Below are positions 1-8,824 of a DNA stretch of 64,000 bases, one piece after another. The stretch's first letter is position 1; each line of letters opens with the position of its first letter. Origin of the DNA: Cyclonatronum proteinivorum (lineage in GTDB: Bacteria; Bacteroidota; Rhodothermia; Balneolales; Cyclonatronaceae); NCBI RefSeq assembly GCF_003353065.1, contig NZ_CP027806.1, positions 2,996,501-3,060,500 on the forward strand, written 5' to 3'. Both the position numbers and the translations under genes were made by a program. Under the pieces are notes generated by a model, which searched no databases, had not been told where the DNA came from, and saw nothing but the letters and a program-made list of their open reading frames with translations.

Positions 1-1099
<1,099 letters not shown>

Positions 1100-1209
1100 C
1101 TAATCGCAACTTTAAAAGCTGTTTACACCCGCTTTTCATACACATATTGAGCCAAATTTCCTTTATATTACTTCGCTAATAATTTTAACCCTGTAACTTA
1201 TTTTCAATT

Positions 1210-2529
1210 TTGGAACATCTAAGCCAATCACGATTAGCAAGTATCCGAACACTTGAGAAATTCGAGCATTCGAATCGTATCGACATGGATTTGCTCAATA
1301 AACTCAACAGACAGGAACGGCAGCAAGCGAACGAATATGTACAGGGTATTCTGAGACGCAAATCCTATCTGGACTTCCTTATTTCCCGCTACAGCTCGGT
1401 TGATATTGCCGGCATGGACGCTTTCTTCAAGAATATCCTCCGCATCGGGATTTATGACCTCCTTTTTATGGATTCCACGCCGGATTACGCTGCCATCAAT
1501 GAAAATGTAGAGATTGCGAAAACGCAAATCAGCGCCCGCTCCGGGGACCTTGCCAATGCCATCCTCCGCAAAATTCAGCGGGAAACCAACGAACTGCCAA
1601 CGCCGGATATGGAAGACCGTACCGATTTGGTTGCGACCACTTTCTCGCACCCGGCATGGCTTGTGAAACGCTGGTCGGATCGTTTTGGCGAAAGAGAAGC
1701 TTTTCAGCTCATGACCGCCAACAATCAGCGCCCCAACTACTATCTGCGGGCGAACTGCCTCAAAACTTCACCCGATACCTTCCGCCTCAGGCTGGAGCGT
1801 GCCGGCATTGAGTTTGAAGAAAGCGACTGGCTGCCCGGCTATTTTAAGGTTTCAACCCTCGCGGAAGTACGTGCAAGGGGCTGGTTTGAAAAAGGCCTGT
1901 GCTACGTACAGGATATCGCTGCCGGCTTTGCGCCCACCATCCTGGACCCCGTTTCCGGAGAATCGGTGATTGACTTGTGCGCGGCTCCGGGCACCAAAAC
2001 ACTCCTCCTCGCTGAGCTGATGGAAAATGAAGGCAGCTTGCTGGCCGTTGATATCAATCCCGACCGGATTCAGCGCATCGCGGAAAATGCGGAGCGCGGC
2101 GGTGCAAAAATTGTGAAAATTCAGCGGGCTGACGCCACCGAAGAGCGGTTCAAACTTGCTGACGCAGTTCTTCTCGACGCCCCCTGCACCGGCACCGGCG
2201 TGCTCTCCAAACGCGCCGACCTCCGCTGGCGCCGCACCCCCGAAGAGCTCGAAAAAGCCGTTGCGCTTCAGGAAGAACTTCTCGACGCCGCCGCCAACAT
2301 GGTAGCCAAAAACGGTCGCCTCGTGTACTCGACCTGTTCGCTCGAACCCGAAGAAAACATGAAACAGATCGAAAAATTCCTCGAAGTCTATCCCAACTTT
2401 GAGCTGGAAGAACTCGACGACTACCTGCCGGAAGAAGTCCTCAGCGACGACCTCAAATCCTATCAAACCTTCCCGCACCTGCATCACTGCGACGGACACT
2501 TCGGGGTTCTGATGAAACGCAAGTTCTGA
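1210..2529 (+). CDS. rsmB: 16S rRNA (cytosine-C5)-methyltransferase, RsmB type
   Basis: Predicted SAM-dependent enzyme that methylates a cytosine at C5 in 16S rRNA (m5C967 in E. coli). The N-terminal 130 residues resemble the NusB/RsmB all-helical RNA-binding domain. The catalytic domain has the SAM-binding motif DLCAAPGTK from about residue 255, DAPCTGTG with Cys326, and STCSLEPEEN with Cys376; these two cysteines are the pair used by RNA m5C methyltransferases. At 439 aa the length is normal for RsmB. The start used here is TTG; no ATG lies upstream in frame at a sensible distance, and the NusB-like domain starts within the first 20 residues. An intrinsic terminator follows at 2551-2613. 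Confidence 0.9.
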   Translation: MEHLSQSRLASIRTLEKFEHSNRIDMDLLNKLNRQERQQANEYVQGILRRKSYLDFLISRYSSVDIAGMDAFFKNILRIGIYDLLFMDSTPDYAAINENVEIAKTQISARSGDLANAILRKIQRETNELPTPDMEDRTDLVATTFSHPAWLVKRWSDRFGEREAFQLMTANNQRPNYYLRANCLKTSPDTFRLRLERAGIEFEESDWLPGYFKVSTLAEVRARGWFEKGLCYVQDIAAGFAPTILDPVSGESVIDLCAAPGTKTLLLAELMENEGSLLAVDINPDRIQRIAENAERGGAKIVKIQRADATEERFKLADAVLLDAPCTGTGVLSKRADLRWRRTPEELEKAVALQEELLDAAANMVAKNGRLVYSTCSLEPEENMKQIEKFLEVYPNFELEELDDYLPEEVLSDDLKSYQTFPHLHHCDGHFGVLMKRKF

Positions 2530-2550
2530 TTTTCATCCATGACACCTTTT

Positions 2551-2613
2551 GACGCTGCATCGCTTTGGAAAACGCCTGAAAAGCCCATCCAAAACTGTGC
2601 AGCGTCTTTTTTT
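2551..2613 (+). terminator. Intrinsic terminator after rsmB
   Basis: A perfect 9-bp stem, GACGCTGCA (2551-2559) and TGCAGCGTC (2598-2606), is followed at once by a run of seven T. The loop is long (38 nt), which lowers confidence, but the position 22 bp after the rsmB stop fits. Confidence 0.6.
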
Positions 2614-2691
2614 GTCACCCTGTTTCCCATCCCTCATCCGCATATTATTCTTTAAAACAGCGGCCATACAGACCGCCATTTTCTTTCTTCT

Positions 2692-5355
2692 ATGAGCACA
2701 TCCGACATCCCCAAAATCTATTCCCCGGCTGAAGCCGAAGCCAAATGGTATCCTTTCTGGGAGAAAAACGGTTTCTTCCGCTCCCTGCCCGATGAGCGCG
2801 AACCCTACGCCATCGTCATCCCGCCGCCCAACGTAACCGGCGTGCTCCACATGGGGCACATGCTCAATAATACCATTCAGGATGTCATCATCCGCCGCGC
2901 CCGCATGATGGGCAAAAACGCTTGCTGGGTGCCGGGTACCGATCATGCATCCATTGCAACGGAAGCCAAAGTTGTGGGACGACTGCGGGAAAATGGCATC
3001 AAAAAAAGCGACCTCAGCCGCGATGAATTTCTCAAACACGCCTGGGACTGGACCAACGAGTACGGCGACACCATCCTGAAGCAGCTCCGCAAGCTGGGGG
3101 CTTCCTGCGACTGGGAGCGTACCCGCTTCACCCTCGAAGACGACCTCTACGACGCCGTCATTGATTGCTTCATTCACTACTACGAAAAAGGGCATATTTA
3201 CCGTGGTTTGCGCATGGTGAACTGGGATCCGGTTGCCAAGACCGCGCTCTCCGATGAAGAAGTCATCCACAAGGAAGTCAAATCCAAACTATACTATGTG
3301 AAATACGCAGTTCAGGATTCCGACGAATTCGTGACCATCGCAACGACGCGCCCGGAAACCATTCTGGCCGACACCGCCGTCTGCGTAAACCCGAATGATC
3401 CGCGCTACACGCACCTGATCGGCAAGACCGCCATCATCCCGATGGTGAACCGTCCGGTACCGATTATCGCGGATGAGTACGTCGAGCCTGAATTCGGCAC
3501 CGGCTGCCTAAAAGTGACGCCCGCGCACGATGTCAACGATAACGAGCTCGGTATTAAGCACAAGCTCGAAGTCATCGACATCCTCAACGACGACGCGACC
3601 CTGAACGAAACCGCGCAGTTTTATGTGGGTGAAGACCGCTTCAAAGCACGCAAGCTTATCATCAAAGACCTTGAAGAAGCCGGTCAGCTTGTCAAAATCG
3701 AAGATATCAAAAACAAGGTCGGCTATTCCGAGCGCACCGACGCGGTCATCGAGCCCAAGCTGTCGCTGCAGTGGTTCCTCAAAATGCAGGAAACCGCCAA
3801 GCCTGCGCTCGAGAACGTGATGAACGACACCATCCGCTTCTTCCCCGACAAATTCAAAAACAGCTACCGCAACTGGATGGAAAACGTGCACGACTGGTGC
3901 ATTTCGCGGCAGCTGTGGTGGGGACATCAAATTCCGGCATGGTACTACGGCAACGGTCCGGAAGACTACGTGATCGCCAAAACCGAAGCCGAAGCCCTCG
4001 AAAAAGCGAAAGCGAAATCCGGTCAGGAAACCATCAGCCTCAGACAGGATGAAGACGTACTCGATACCTGGTTCTCCTCCTGGCTGTGGCCCATCTCCGT
4101 TTTCGACGGCTTCAAAAATCCCGATGGCGAAATCAACTACTACTACCCGACCAAAGATCTGGTCACCGCCCCGGAAATCATGTTTTTCTGGGTCGCGCGC
4201 ATGATCATGGCGGGCTACGAATTCCGGGGGGAAAAGCCATTCAGCAACGTGTACTATCACGGCATTGTGCGCGACAAACAGCGCCGCAAAATGTCGAAAT
4301 CACTCGGCAACTCGCCTGATCCGATCGACCTCATGAATCAGTTCGGAGCCGACGGCACCCGCGTGGGCATGCTGTTTTCAGCGCCCGCCGGCAACGACCT
4401 CCTCTTCGACGACGCCCTCTGCGAGCAGGGCCGCAACTTCTCCAACAAAATCTGGAACGCCTTCCGCTTCCTGGCCATGAACATGGAAGAAGGCGAAACC
4501 TACGAGCCCACAACAGCGCTCGATCCGGACTTCCTGCCCGATCAGTGGATGTCTTCCCGCCTCAACCGCACCATCCTGGAGATGGACGAAAGCTTCGCAC
4601 AGTTCCGCCTCAACGAAGCCCTGCAAAAAATCTACGCCCTCGTCTGGGACGACTTCTGCGACTGGTACATCGAGCTCATCAAACCCGACACCTTCGGGGC
4701 TAAAATCGAAAAAGCTCGGCTCGAACGCGCCCTCGGCATCTTTGAAACCCTGATGAAGCTCCTGCACCCCTTCACCCCTTTTATTTCCGAAGAAATCTGG
4801 CAGCGCATCAGAACCCGCAGCACCGAAGAGTCCCTGATCGTCTCATCCTGGCCCGCACCCGACGCAAGCCGCGTAGATGACACCATCGAAGCCCGCTTCG
4901 CCCTCGTACAGGAGCTGGTATCGGCCATGCGCAACATCCGCGCGGAATCCGGCCTTTCCCCCAACCTCGAGCTTGAAGTACTTGTCCGTACGGCAGACGA
5001 CGAAACAGCGCACATGCTGCAATCCGTGCAGGGGCTCATCCTCAAACTTCAGAAAACAAAAAAACTGGAAATAGGTACCTCCGTTCAAAAACCCGCGCAA
5101 TCTGCGAGCACGCTCGTAAAAGGCTGCGAGCTCATCATCCCCATGGCCGAACACATCGATGTGGACAAAGAGCGCGCCCGTCTGCAAAAGGAAATACAGC
5201 GGACCGAAGGCTTTCTGAAATCTGTGAAAGGAAAACTTTCCAACGAGAAGTTTGTCAACAATGCCCCTGAAGCCGTCGTCGCAAAAGAACGCGCCAAGCT
5301 TTCTGACGCAGAAGCCAACCTCAGCAAACTCCGGGCAGCCCTCAGCGAGCTCTAA
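2692..5355 (+). CDS. valS: Valyl-tRNA synthetase
   Basis: Class I aminoacyl-tRNA synthetase that charges tRNA-Val in the cytoplasm. The HIGH-type signature is HMGH at residues 53-56, and KMSKS is at residues 533-537, both intact. Between them lies the CP1 editing domain (roughly 190-340; TTRPETI is visible). The anticodon-binding domain follows. The last 65 residues are charged and heptad-like (from about IDVDKERARLQKE), matching the C-terminal coiled coil of bacterial ValRS. The 887-aa length is normal. The ATG start gives an N-terminus that aligns with the family. It is read in the same direction as rsmB but separated by a terminator, so it probably has its own promoter in 2614-2691. Confidence 0.97.
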   Translation: MSTSDIPKIYSPAEAEAKWYPFWEKNGFFRSLPDEREPYAIVIPPPNVTGVLHMGHMLNNTIQDVIIRRARMMGKNACWVPGTDHASIATEAKVVGRLRENGIKKSDLSRDEFLKHAWDWTNEYGDTILKQLRKLGASCDWERTRFTLEDDLYDAVIDCFIHYYEKGHIYRGLRMVNWDPVAKTALSDEEVIHKEVKSKLYYVKYAVQDSDEFVTIATTRPETILADTAVCVNPNDPRYTHLIGKTAIIPMVNRPVPIIADEYVEPEFGTGCLKVTPAHDVNDNELGIKHKLEVIDILNDDATLNETAQFYVGEDRFKARKLIIKDLEEAGQLVKIEDIKNKVGYSERTDAVIEPKLSLQWFLKMQETAKPALENVMNDTIRFFPDKFKNSYRNWMENVHDWCISRQLWWGHQIPAWYYGNGPEDYVIAKTEAEALEKAKAKSGQETISLRQDEDVLDTWFSSWLWPISVFDGFKNPDGEINYYYPTKDLVTAPEIMFFWVARMIMAGYEFRGEKPFSNVYYHGIVRDKQRRKMSKSLGNSPDPIDLMNQFGADGTRVGMLFSAPAGNDLLFDDALCEQGRNFSNKIWNAFRFLAMNMEEGETYEPTTALDPDFLPDQWMSSRLNRTILEMDESFAQFRLNEALQKIYALVWDDFCDWYIELIKPDTFGAKIEKARLERALGIFETLMKLLHPFTPFISEEIWQRIRTRSTEESLIVSSWPAPDASRVDDTIEARFALVQELVSAMRNIRAESGLSPNLELEVLVRTADDETAHMLQSVQGLILKLQKTKKLEIGTSVQKPAQSASTLVKGCELIIPMAEHIDVDKERARLQKEIQRTEGFLKSVKGKLSNEKFVNNAPEAVVAKERAKLSDAEANLSKLRAALSEL

Positions 5356-5364
5356 GACAAAGAA

Positions 5365-5425
5365 CTGACACCCGCATTGGAAGCCCTGCAACAGCTACCT
5401 GCGTGTGTCAGTCTTGTGTTTTTTT
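5365..5425 (+). terminator. Intrinsic terminator after valS
   Basis: Stem arms CTGACACCCGCA (5365-5376) and TGCGTGTGTCAG (5400-5411) pair over 12 positions with one mismatch. A T-rich tract including TTTTTTT (5419-5425) follows. It starts 10 bp after the valS stop. The T-run is shared with the left end of the repeat copy at 5419-5500. Confidence 0.75.
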
Positions 5426-5500
5426 GGGTAGACTCCGTGAACATCAGGGGGTCAGCGGCAAATTGTAAGACCCCAAACCTGCAGGGGTCCCTTGCTTTTT
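5419..5500 (+). repeat. Interspersed repeat family A, copy 1
   Basis: This copy matches five other intergenic copies in the window. It opens with TTTTTTTGGG, has ACTCCGTGAACATCA in the left third and CCCAAACCTGCAGGGGTCC near the right end, and closes with CTTGCTTTTT. The middle has diverged and contains a local GGGGGTC/GACCCC stem. It is a solo copy lying directly behind the valS terminator. The rest of the spacer up to 5618 holds no gene that I can see. Confidence 0.65.
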
Positions 5501-5618
5501 GGGAAGCATTACAGCCGCTCTCAATCGCATCACCTTAAATAGTCGGAACTAAACGCCAAACGGGTTGCGCAGCCGAAACTGGCCTGCGCAGCCCGTTTTG
5601 GTTTGGGCGTACAGGTAC

Positions 5619-5975
5619 TCAGAACTTTGATTTCAGTCCGTACTTCTCGGAAGTCGCATTAAACTTCTTAGCTACAGCCTGGGCGAGATCGATATTTTCG
5701 TGCATTGCAATCAGATCCACGCAAATAATGATGTCGGCAAGCTCCTCCGCAAGCTGTGTTTTATCCGCCCGACTGCCCCGAATGCCGAGCCGTTCGCGCT
5801 CGAGCTTCTTTATGATGTTACAGGCCTCCCCTACTTCCCCGGCAAGCTCATTCCCCCGATAGCTCAGTGAAATCTGATTGTCGCTATCCCACTCATCTTG
5901 CCGCTTTTGATTAGAATCACGAAGCCGCTCAAATGTAATTTCATTTTGGTTTAAAGCATGTGATGAATCGGACAT
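5619..5975 (-). CDS. MazG-like nucleotide pyrophosphohydrolase
   Basis: Small (118 aa) all-alpha NTP pyrophosphohydrolase of the MazG/dUTPase-like superfamily, expected to hydrolyse (d)NTPs to monophosphates in a Mg2+-dependent way. The metal-binding pattern is visible as NELAGEVGEACN (acidic residues one helical turn apart, about residues 42-53) and, further on, EELADIIICVDLIA (about residues 77-90). This two-helix acidic arrangement is the hallmark of the family. The single-domain length fits the MazG-like group rather than full MazG (about 260 aa). It is separated from folE2 by a terminator on the same strand, so it is probably transcribed alone. The substrate cannot be told from sequence. 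Confidence 0.8.
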   Translation of the reverse strand: MSDSSHALNQNEITFERLRDSNQKRQDEWDSDNQISLSYRGNELAGEVGEACNIIKKLERERLGIRGSRADKTQLAEELADIIICVDLIAMHENIDLAQAVAKKFNATSEKYGLKSKF

Positions 5976-6040
5976 AAGCCATGATTTTGAATAGGGATGA
6001 TCTGTGATTGGGTCGGCAGAATAACAAAATTACGCGCATA

Positions 6041-6075
6041 AAAAAAGCCACGTCCTTATCAGGGATCGTGGCTTT
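6041..6075 (-). terminator. Intrinsic terminator of the PTPS-folE2 operon
   Basis: Stem arms AAAGCCACG (6044-6052) and CGTGGCTTT (6067-6075) are perfect. Read on the minus strand the hairpin is followed by a T-run (complement of the A-run from 6041). It lies 28 bp after the folE2 stop. Confidence 0.8.
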
Positions 6076-6102
6076 CTATATGGGATGTATGAATGAAGAT
6101 TC

Positions 6103-7002
6103 TTAGCGCAAGCCGCATGGAATACCTTTACAAATACGGCTTACTGCATCATGACTGTGGAGACTTTCCATGTGAACACAGCGTACAACAAAATCAGAAA
6201 TTGATGGGTGCGGATCGAGTTTATCAAACATCAGTCTTGCGGCGTCCTCAACGAACTTTTGATATGCACCGTTCAGTTCAGCAAATGCTTGCTCATCTTC
6301 CCGCTTAACCATAACCTGCGTTTCCGTCTGAAGCGCGTCGCGGCAGAGCTCAACCATTTCTTCAATGCTTACAGCATCCCGAAGCTGAACGGTAAGATAA
6401 GCTTCAGAGCGCTGACTGTGCGGAATGCTTGCAACCTCACGGGTCTCACGCGCATGTTCTGCAAGTTCATAAGAACATGGGCATGCACTACTGTACACAA
6501 AATCAAGGTGCATGAAATGTGTGATGTTATCCTTAGCATCCATACTTGCTTCAAGTGAAACAGCATAATACTGATACCCTGCAAGGTCAGAACGCAGGCT
6601 ATCTTTCAGCATAGGATAGTTAAAGCTAAGCTTGATAAAGCTTTCACGCGCTTCCAAATCTTTCTTGTACATTTGGAGCACATACTCCAGTACTTCCGGA
6701 TGGAAAACTTCATCTTTAAATTTGTAGAATGAGCGCATGATACGGCTCATGTTTATGCCTTTTTTACCGGCATCCAGCCCAACATAGCCGTCTACGGAAA
6801 CTTCAAGGGTAAGAATATCACCATCCCGCGTTGGGAATTTTAATGGCAGCTTAAAGTTTGAGATTCCCACTTGCTGTATAGGTACATTTGCCCCCTCAAT
6901 CAGGGAAGCCGGTCCGTTCTGAAGGTCGGGCAGCGTTTTTTTGTATTCGTCTGTAACGACAAATGTGGGATCGTAAATTCTTTTGAGATTCGATGTAATC
7001 AT
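6103..7002 (-). CDS. folE2: GTP cyclohydrolase FolE2 (type IB)
   Basis: Predicted to convert GTP to 7,8-dihydroneopterin triphosphate, the first step toward folate and other pterins. FolE2 is the zinc-independent alternative to FolE. The 299-aa protein has the family's conserved SACPCS segment (about residues 150-155; the metal-binding Cys lies here) and HSQRS (about residues 195-199), plus VDGYVGLDA and RGVHMS-like MSRIMRSF segments. The ATG start leaves a typical N-terminus. It lies 48 bp downstream of the PTPS/QueD-family gene on the same strand, so the two probably form one operon that feeds dihydroneopterin triphosphate directly to the next enzyme. Use of FolE2 rather than FolE is known to matter under zinc limitation. 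Confidence 0.92.
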   Translation of the reverse strand: MITSNLKRIYDPTFVVTDEYKKTLPDLQNGPASLIEGANVPIQQVGISNFKLPLKFPTRDGDILTLEVSVDGYVGLDAGKKGINMSRIMRSFYKFKDEVFHPEVLEYVLQMYKKDLEARESFIKLSFNYPMLKDSLRSDLAGYQYYAVSLEASMDAKDNITHFMHLDFVYSSACPCSYELAEHARETREVASIPHSQRSEAYLTVQLRDAVSIEEMVELCRDALQTETQVMVKREDEQAFAELNGAYQKFVEDAARLMFDKLDPHPSISDFVVRCVHMESLHSHDAVSRICKGIPCGLR

Positions 7003-7050
7003 AGTATCAGAATATAGTTAATTCAGTACCTGCGTACCAAAATGAGCAAG

Positions 7051-7533
7051 TCAGTAATTAAGACTCATGTAAGGACAATATTCGGCAAAGTTTCGTTCCG
7101 TCTCAAATAACTTAACCGAAAAAAGCCTGGAACCTGTTGATGAAGCACGCTCAACATCATCTTTGATTTGTTCAAAAAATTTTATCACAAGATTCTCAGT
7201 TGACGGAATTGTATCCTTTAAAAAATCAACATCAATATTCAAATTTCTGTGATCACACTTATTGATAATCTTATCATTAAGTATTCTCTTCAAATCACCC
7301 AGATCAATCACGTAACCCGTATCAGGATCCGGCATACCCGCAACTGTTACTTCCATCACGTAGTTGTGTCCGTGCCAGTTGATGTGATTGCAGTCACCAT
7401 AAGTTTCTGCATTCCATTCATCTGACTTTTTCGGATTATGCAGACGATGTGCTGCATTAAAATGTACTTTTCGGGTAACGTAAACCAAGATATTTGTTTT
7501 TTTGATCTGTTTTTCGTGTATGTGAGCGGGCAA
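7051..7533 (-). CDS. 6-pyruvoyl-tetrahydropterin synthase / QueD family protein
   Basis: Zinc enzyme of the PTPS/QueD family that acts on 7,8-dihydroneopterin triphosphate. Zinc ligands are visible in FNAAHRL and in the HGH of NWHGHNY. The presumed catalytic Cys sits in CNHINWHGHNY, five residues before HGH; this is the spacing of true PTPS, whereas E. coli QueD has three. CDHRNLN and the ENL/E segment near the end are also conserved. The listed ATG gives a 15-residue hydrophilic extension (MPAHIHEKQIKKTNI) not typical of the family. A TTG just before VYVTRKVHF (about 7488) is an attractive alternative start. It is the first gene of an operon with folE2. The product could be a biopterin or 7-deazaguanine precursor. 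Confidence 0.82.
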   Translation of the reverse strand: MPAHIHEKQIKKTNILVYVTRKVHFNAAHRLHNPKKSDEWNAETYGDCNHINWHGHNYVMEVTVAGMPDPDTGYVIDLGDLKRILNDKIINKCDHRNLNIDVDFLKDTIPSTENLVIKFFEQIKDDVERASSTGSRLFSVKLFETERNFAEYCPYMSLNY

Positions 7534-7761
7534 TATAACGGATAAGGCAAGCTTAAGCGTTCACTTTGTTCTCTTAACAAGCCTTCTCCCATCATCTGTT
7601 TATCAGCAATCAGGCCAATGCCATTCACAAGCTACTATAAAACAAAAGCATATAGCAACATCCAACAACCAAAACAGCTGAGTTCAAAAAATTGTATTTT
7701 GAAAGGCTCAAACTGAAAACCGGCTGATCCTTACGCCGATGTCACTTTCAATAGTCTTTTT

Positions 7762-8781
7762 TTGAACCTTAAGCAACTAAACACATTTGGGGCTCAGGCC
7801 TCTGCCGGGCACTTTTTTGAGATTACTGACGCCCGCACCTATCAGGAATTGCTGTCATCCTCCCCTCAGCTTATTTCAGACGCGCTTATTTTAGGCGGGG
7901 GAAGCAATATTCTTTTTACCCGTGATTATGTTCCGGCCGTCCTTCGCATTGGTATAAAGGGAATTAGTGTAGAAGAAACGGATGGTAACGACATATTGGT
8001 AACCGCAGGGGCGGGCGTTGTATGGGATAACCTTGTGCAGTATTGCATTCAGCGGGGATTCTACGGCATTGAAAACCTTTCACTCATCCCCGGCTGTTGC
8101 GGGGCCGCTCCCATGCAAAATATTGGCGCCTATGGTGTGGAGCTCGTTCAGGTCTTCAGTCATCTTGAAGCCATGGACCGAAAAACGGGCGAAATCAAAA
8201 CCTTTAGTAACAAGGACTGCCGCTTCGGCTACAGGAGCAGTGTCTTCAAAACAGCCCTTAAAAACCGGTTCATCATTGCGTCCATTACCCTGCGACTCAG
8301 TCGTATTGCACGGCTCACACTTGAATATGGTGCTATTTCGGCTGAACTCAGTCAGGCGGGCATCACACAGCCTACCCCCAAAGATGTATCGCAGGCCGTA
8401 ATCCGAATCCGCAGGTCTAAACTGCCGGACTGGCATGCTTTTGGAAATGCCGGTAGCTTTTTCAAGAATCCCGTCATCCCAAACGAACAGTTTGAAGAGA
8501 TAAGGACGAAATTCCCCAAGGTTCCGCATTATGCCGTGAGTCAATACACTACCAAAGTGCCCGCAGGCTGGCTGATTGATCAGTGCGGGCTGAAAGGCTA
8601 CCGGATGGGAAATGTCGGCACCTGGCATCAACAGGCGCTGGTCATCGTCAACTACGGTTCCGGCTCCGGGGCTGAAATACTGGACTTCGCCCGCAAAATC
8701 AGAGATACCGTTGCTTCGAGATTCAACATACAGCTCGAACCGGAAGTCAACCTGATTGGCATGAATCAGGATGACTTTTAG
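7762..8781 (+). CDS. murB: UDP-N-acetylenolpyruvoylglucosamine reductase
   Basis: FAD- and NADPH-dependent enzyme that makes UDP-N-acetylmuramate, the second committed step of peptidoglycan synthesis, in the cytoplasm. The FAD-binding segment LGGGSNILF is near residues 46-54. IPGCCGAAPMQNIGAYG follows near 111-127. GNAGSFFKNP, carrying the catalytic Ser, is near 228-237, and PAGWLIDQCGLKG comes after it. The last two and the 339-aa length fit the type I (E. coli-like) MurB. The start is TTG at 7762; no ATG is available upstream in frame and MNLKQLNTFG is a normal MurB beginning. It is divergent from the PTPS operon across 228 bp that should carry promoters for both. Confidence 0.95.
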   Translation: MNLKQLNTFGAQASAGHFFEITDARTYQELLSSSPQLISDALILGGGSNILFTRDYVPAVLRIGIKGISVEETDGNDILVTAGAGVVWDNLVQYCIQRGFYGIENLSLIPGCCGAAPMQNIGAYGVELVQVFSHLEAMDRKTGEIKTFSNKDCRFGYRSSVFKTALKNRFIIASITLRLSRIARLTLEYGAISAELSQAGITQPTPKDVSQAVIRIRRSKLPDWHAFGNAGSFFKNPVIPNEQFEEIRTKFPKVPHYAVSQYTTKVPAGWLIDQCGLKGYRMGNVGTWHQQALVIVNYGSGSGAEILDFARKIRDTVASRFNIQLEPEVNLIGMNQDDF

Positions 8782-8824
8782 ATAGTCTCACGAAAAAATC
8801 GGGCTTCTTTGGGAGCTTATAAGC

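Noticed and set aside
3508-4260. Long antisense frames within valS, groEL, gcvP and the propeller genes
   Set aside because: They are shadows of strongly supported genes in GC-biased codons, with no family signature.
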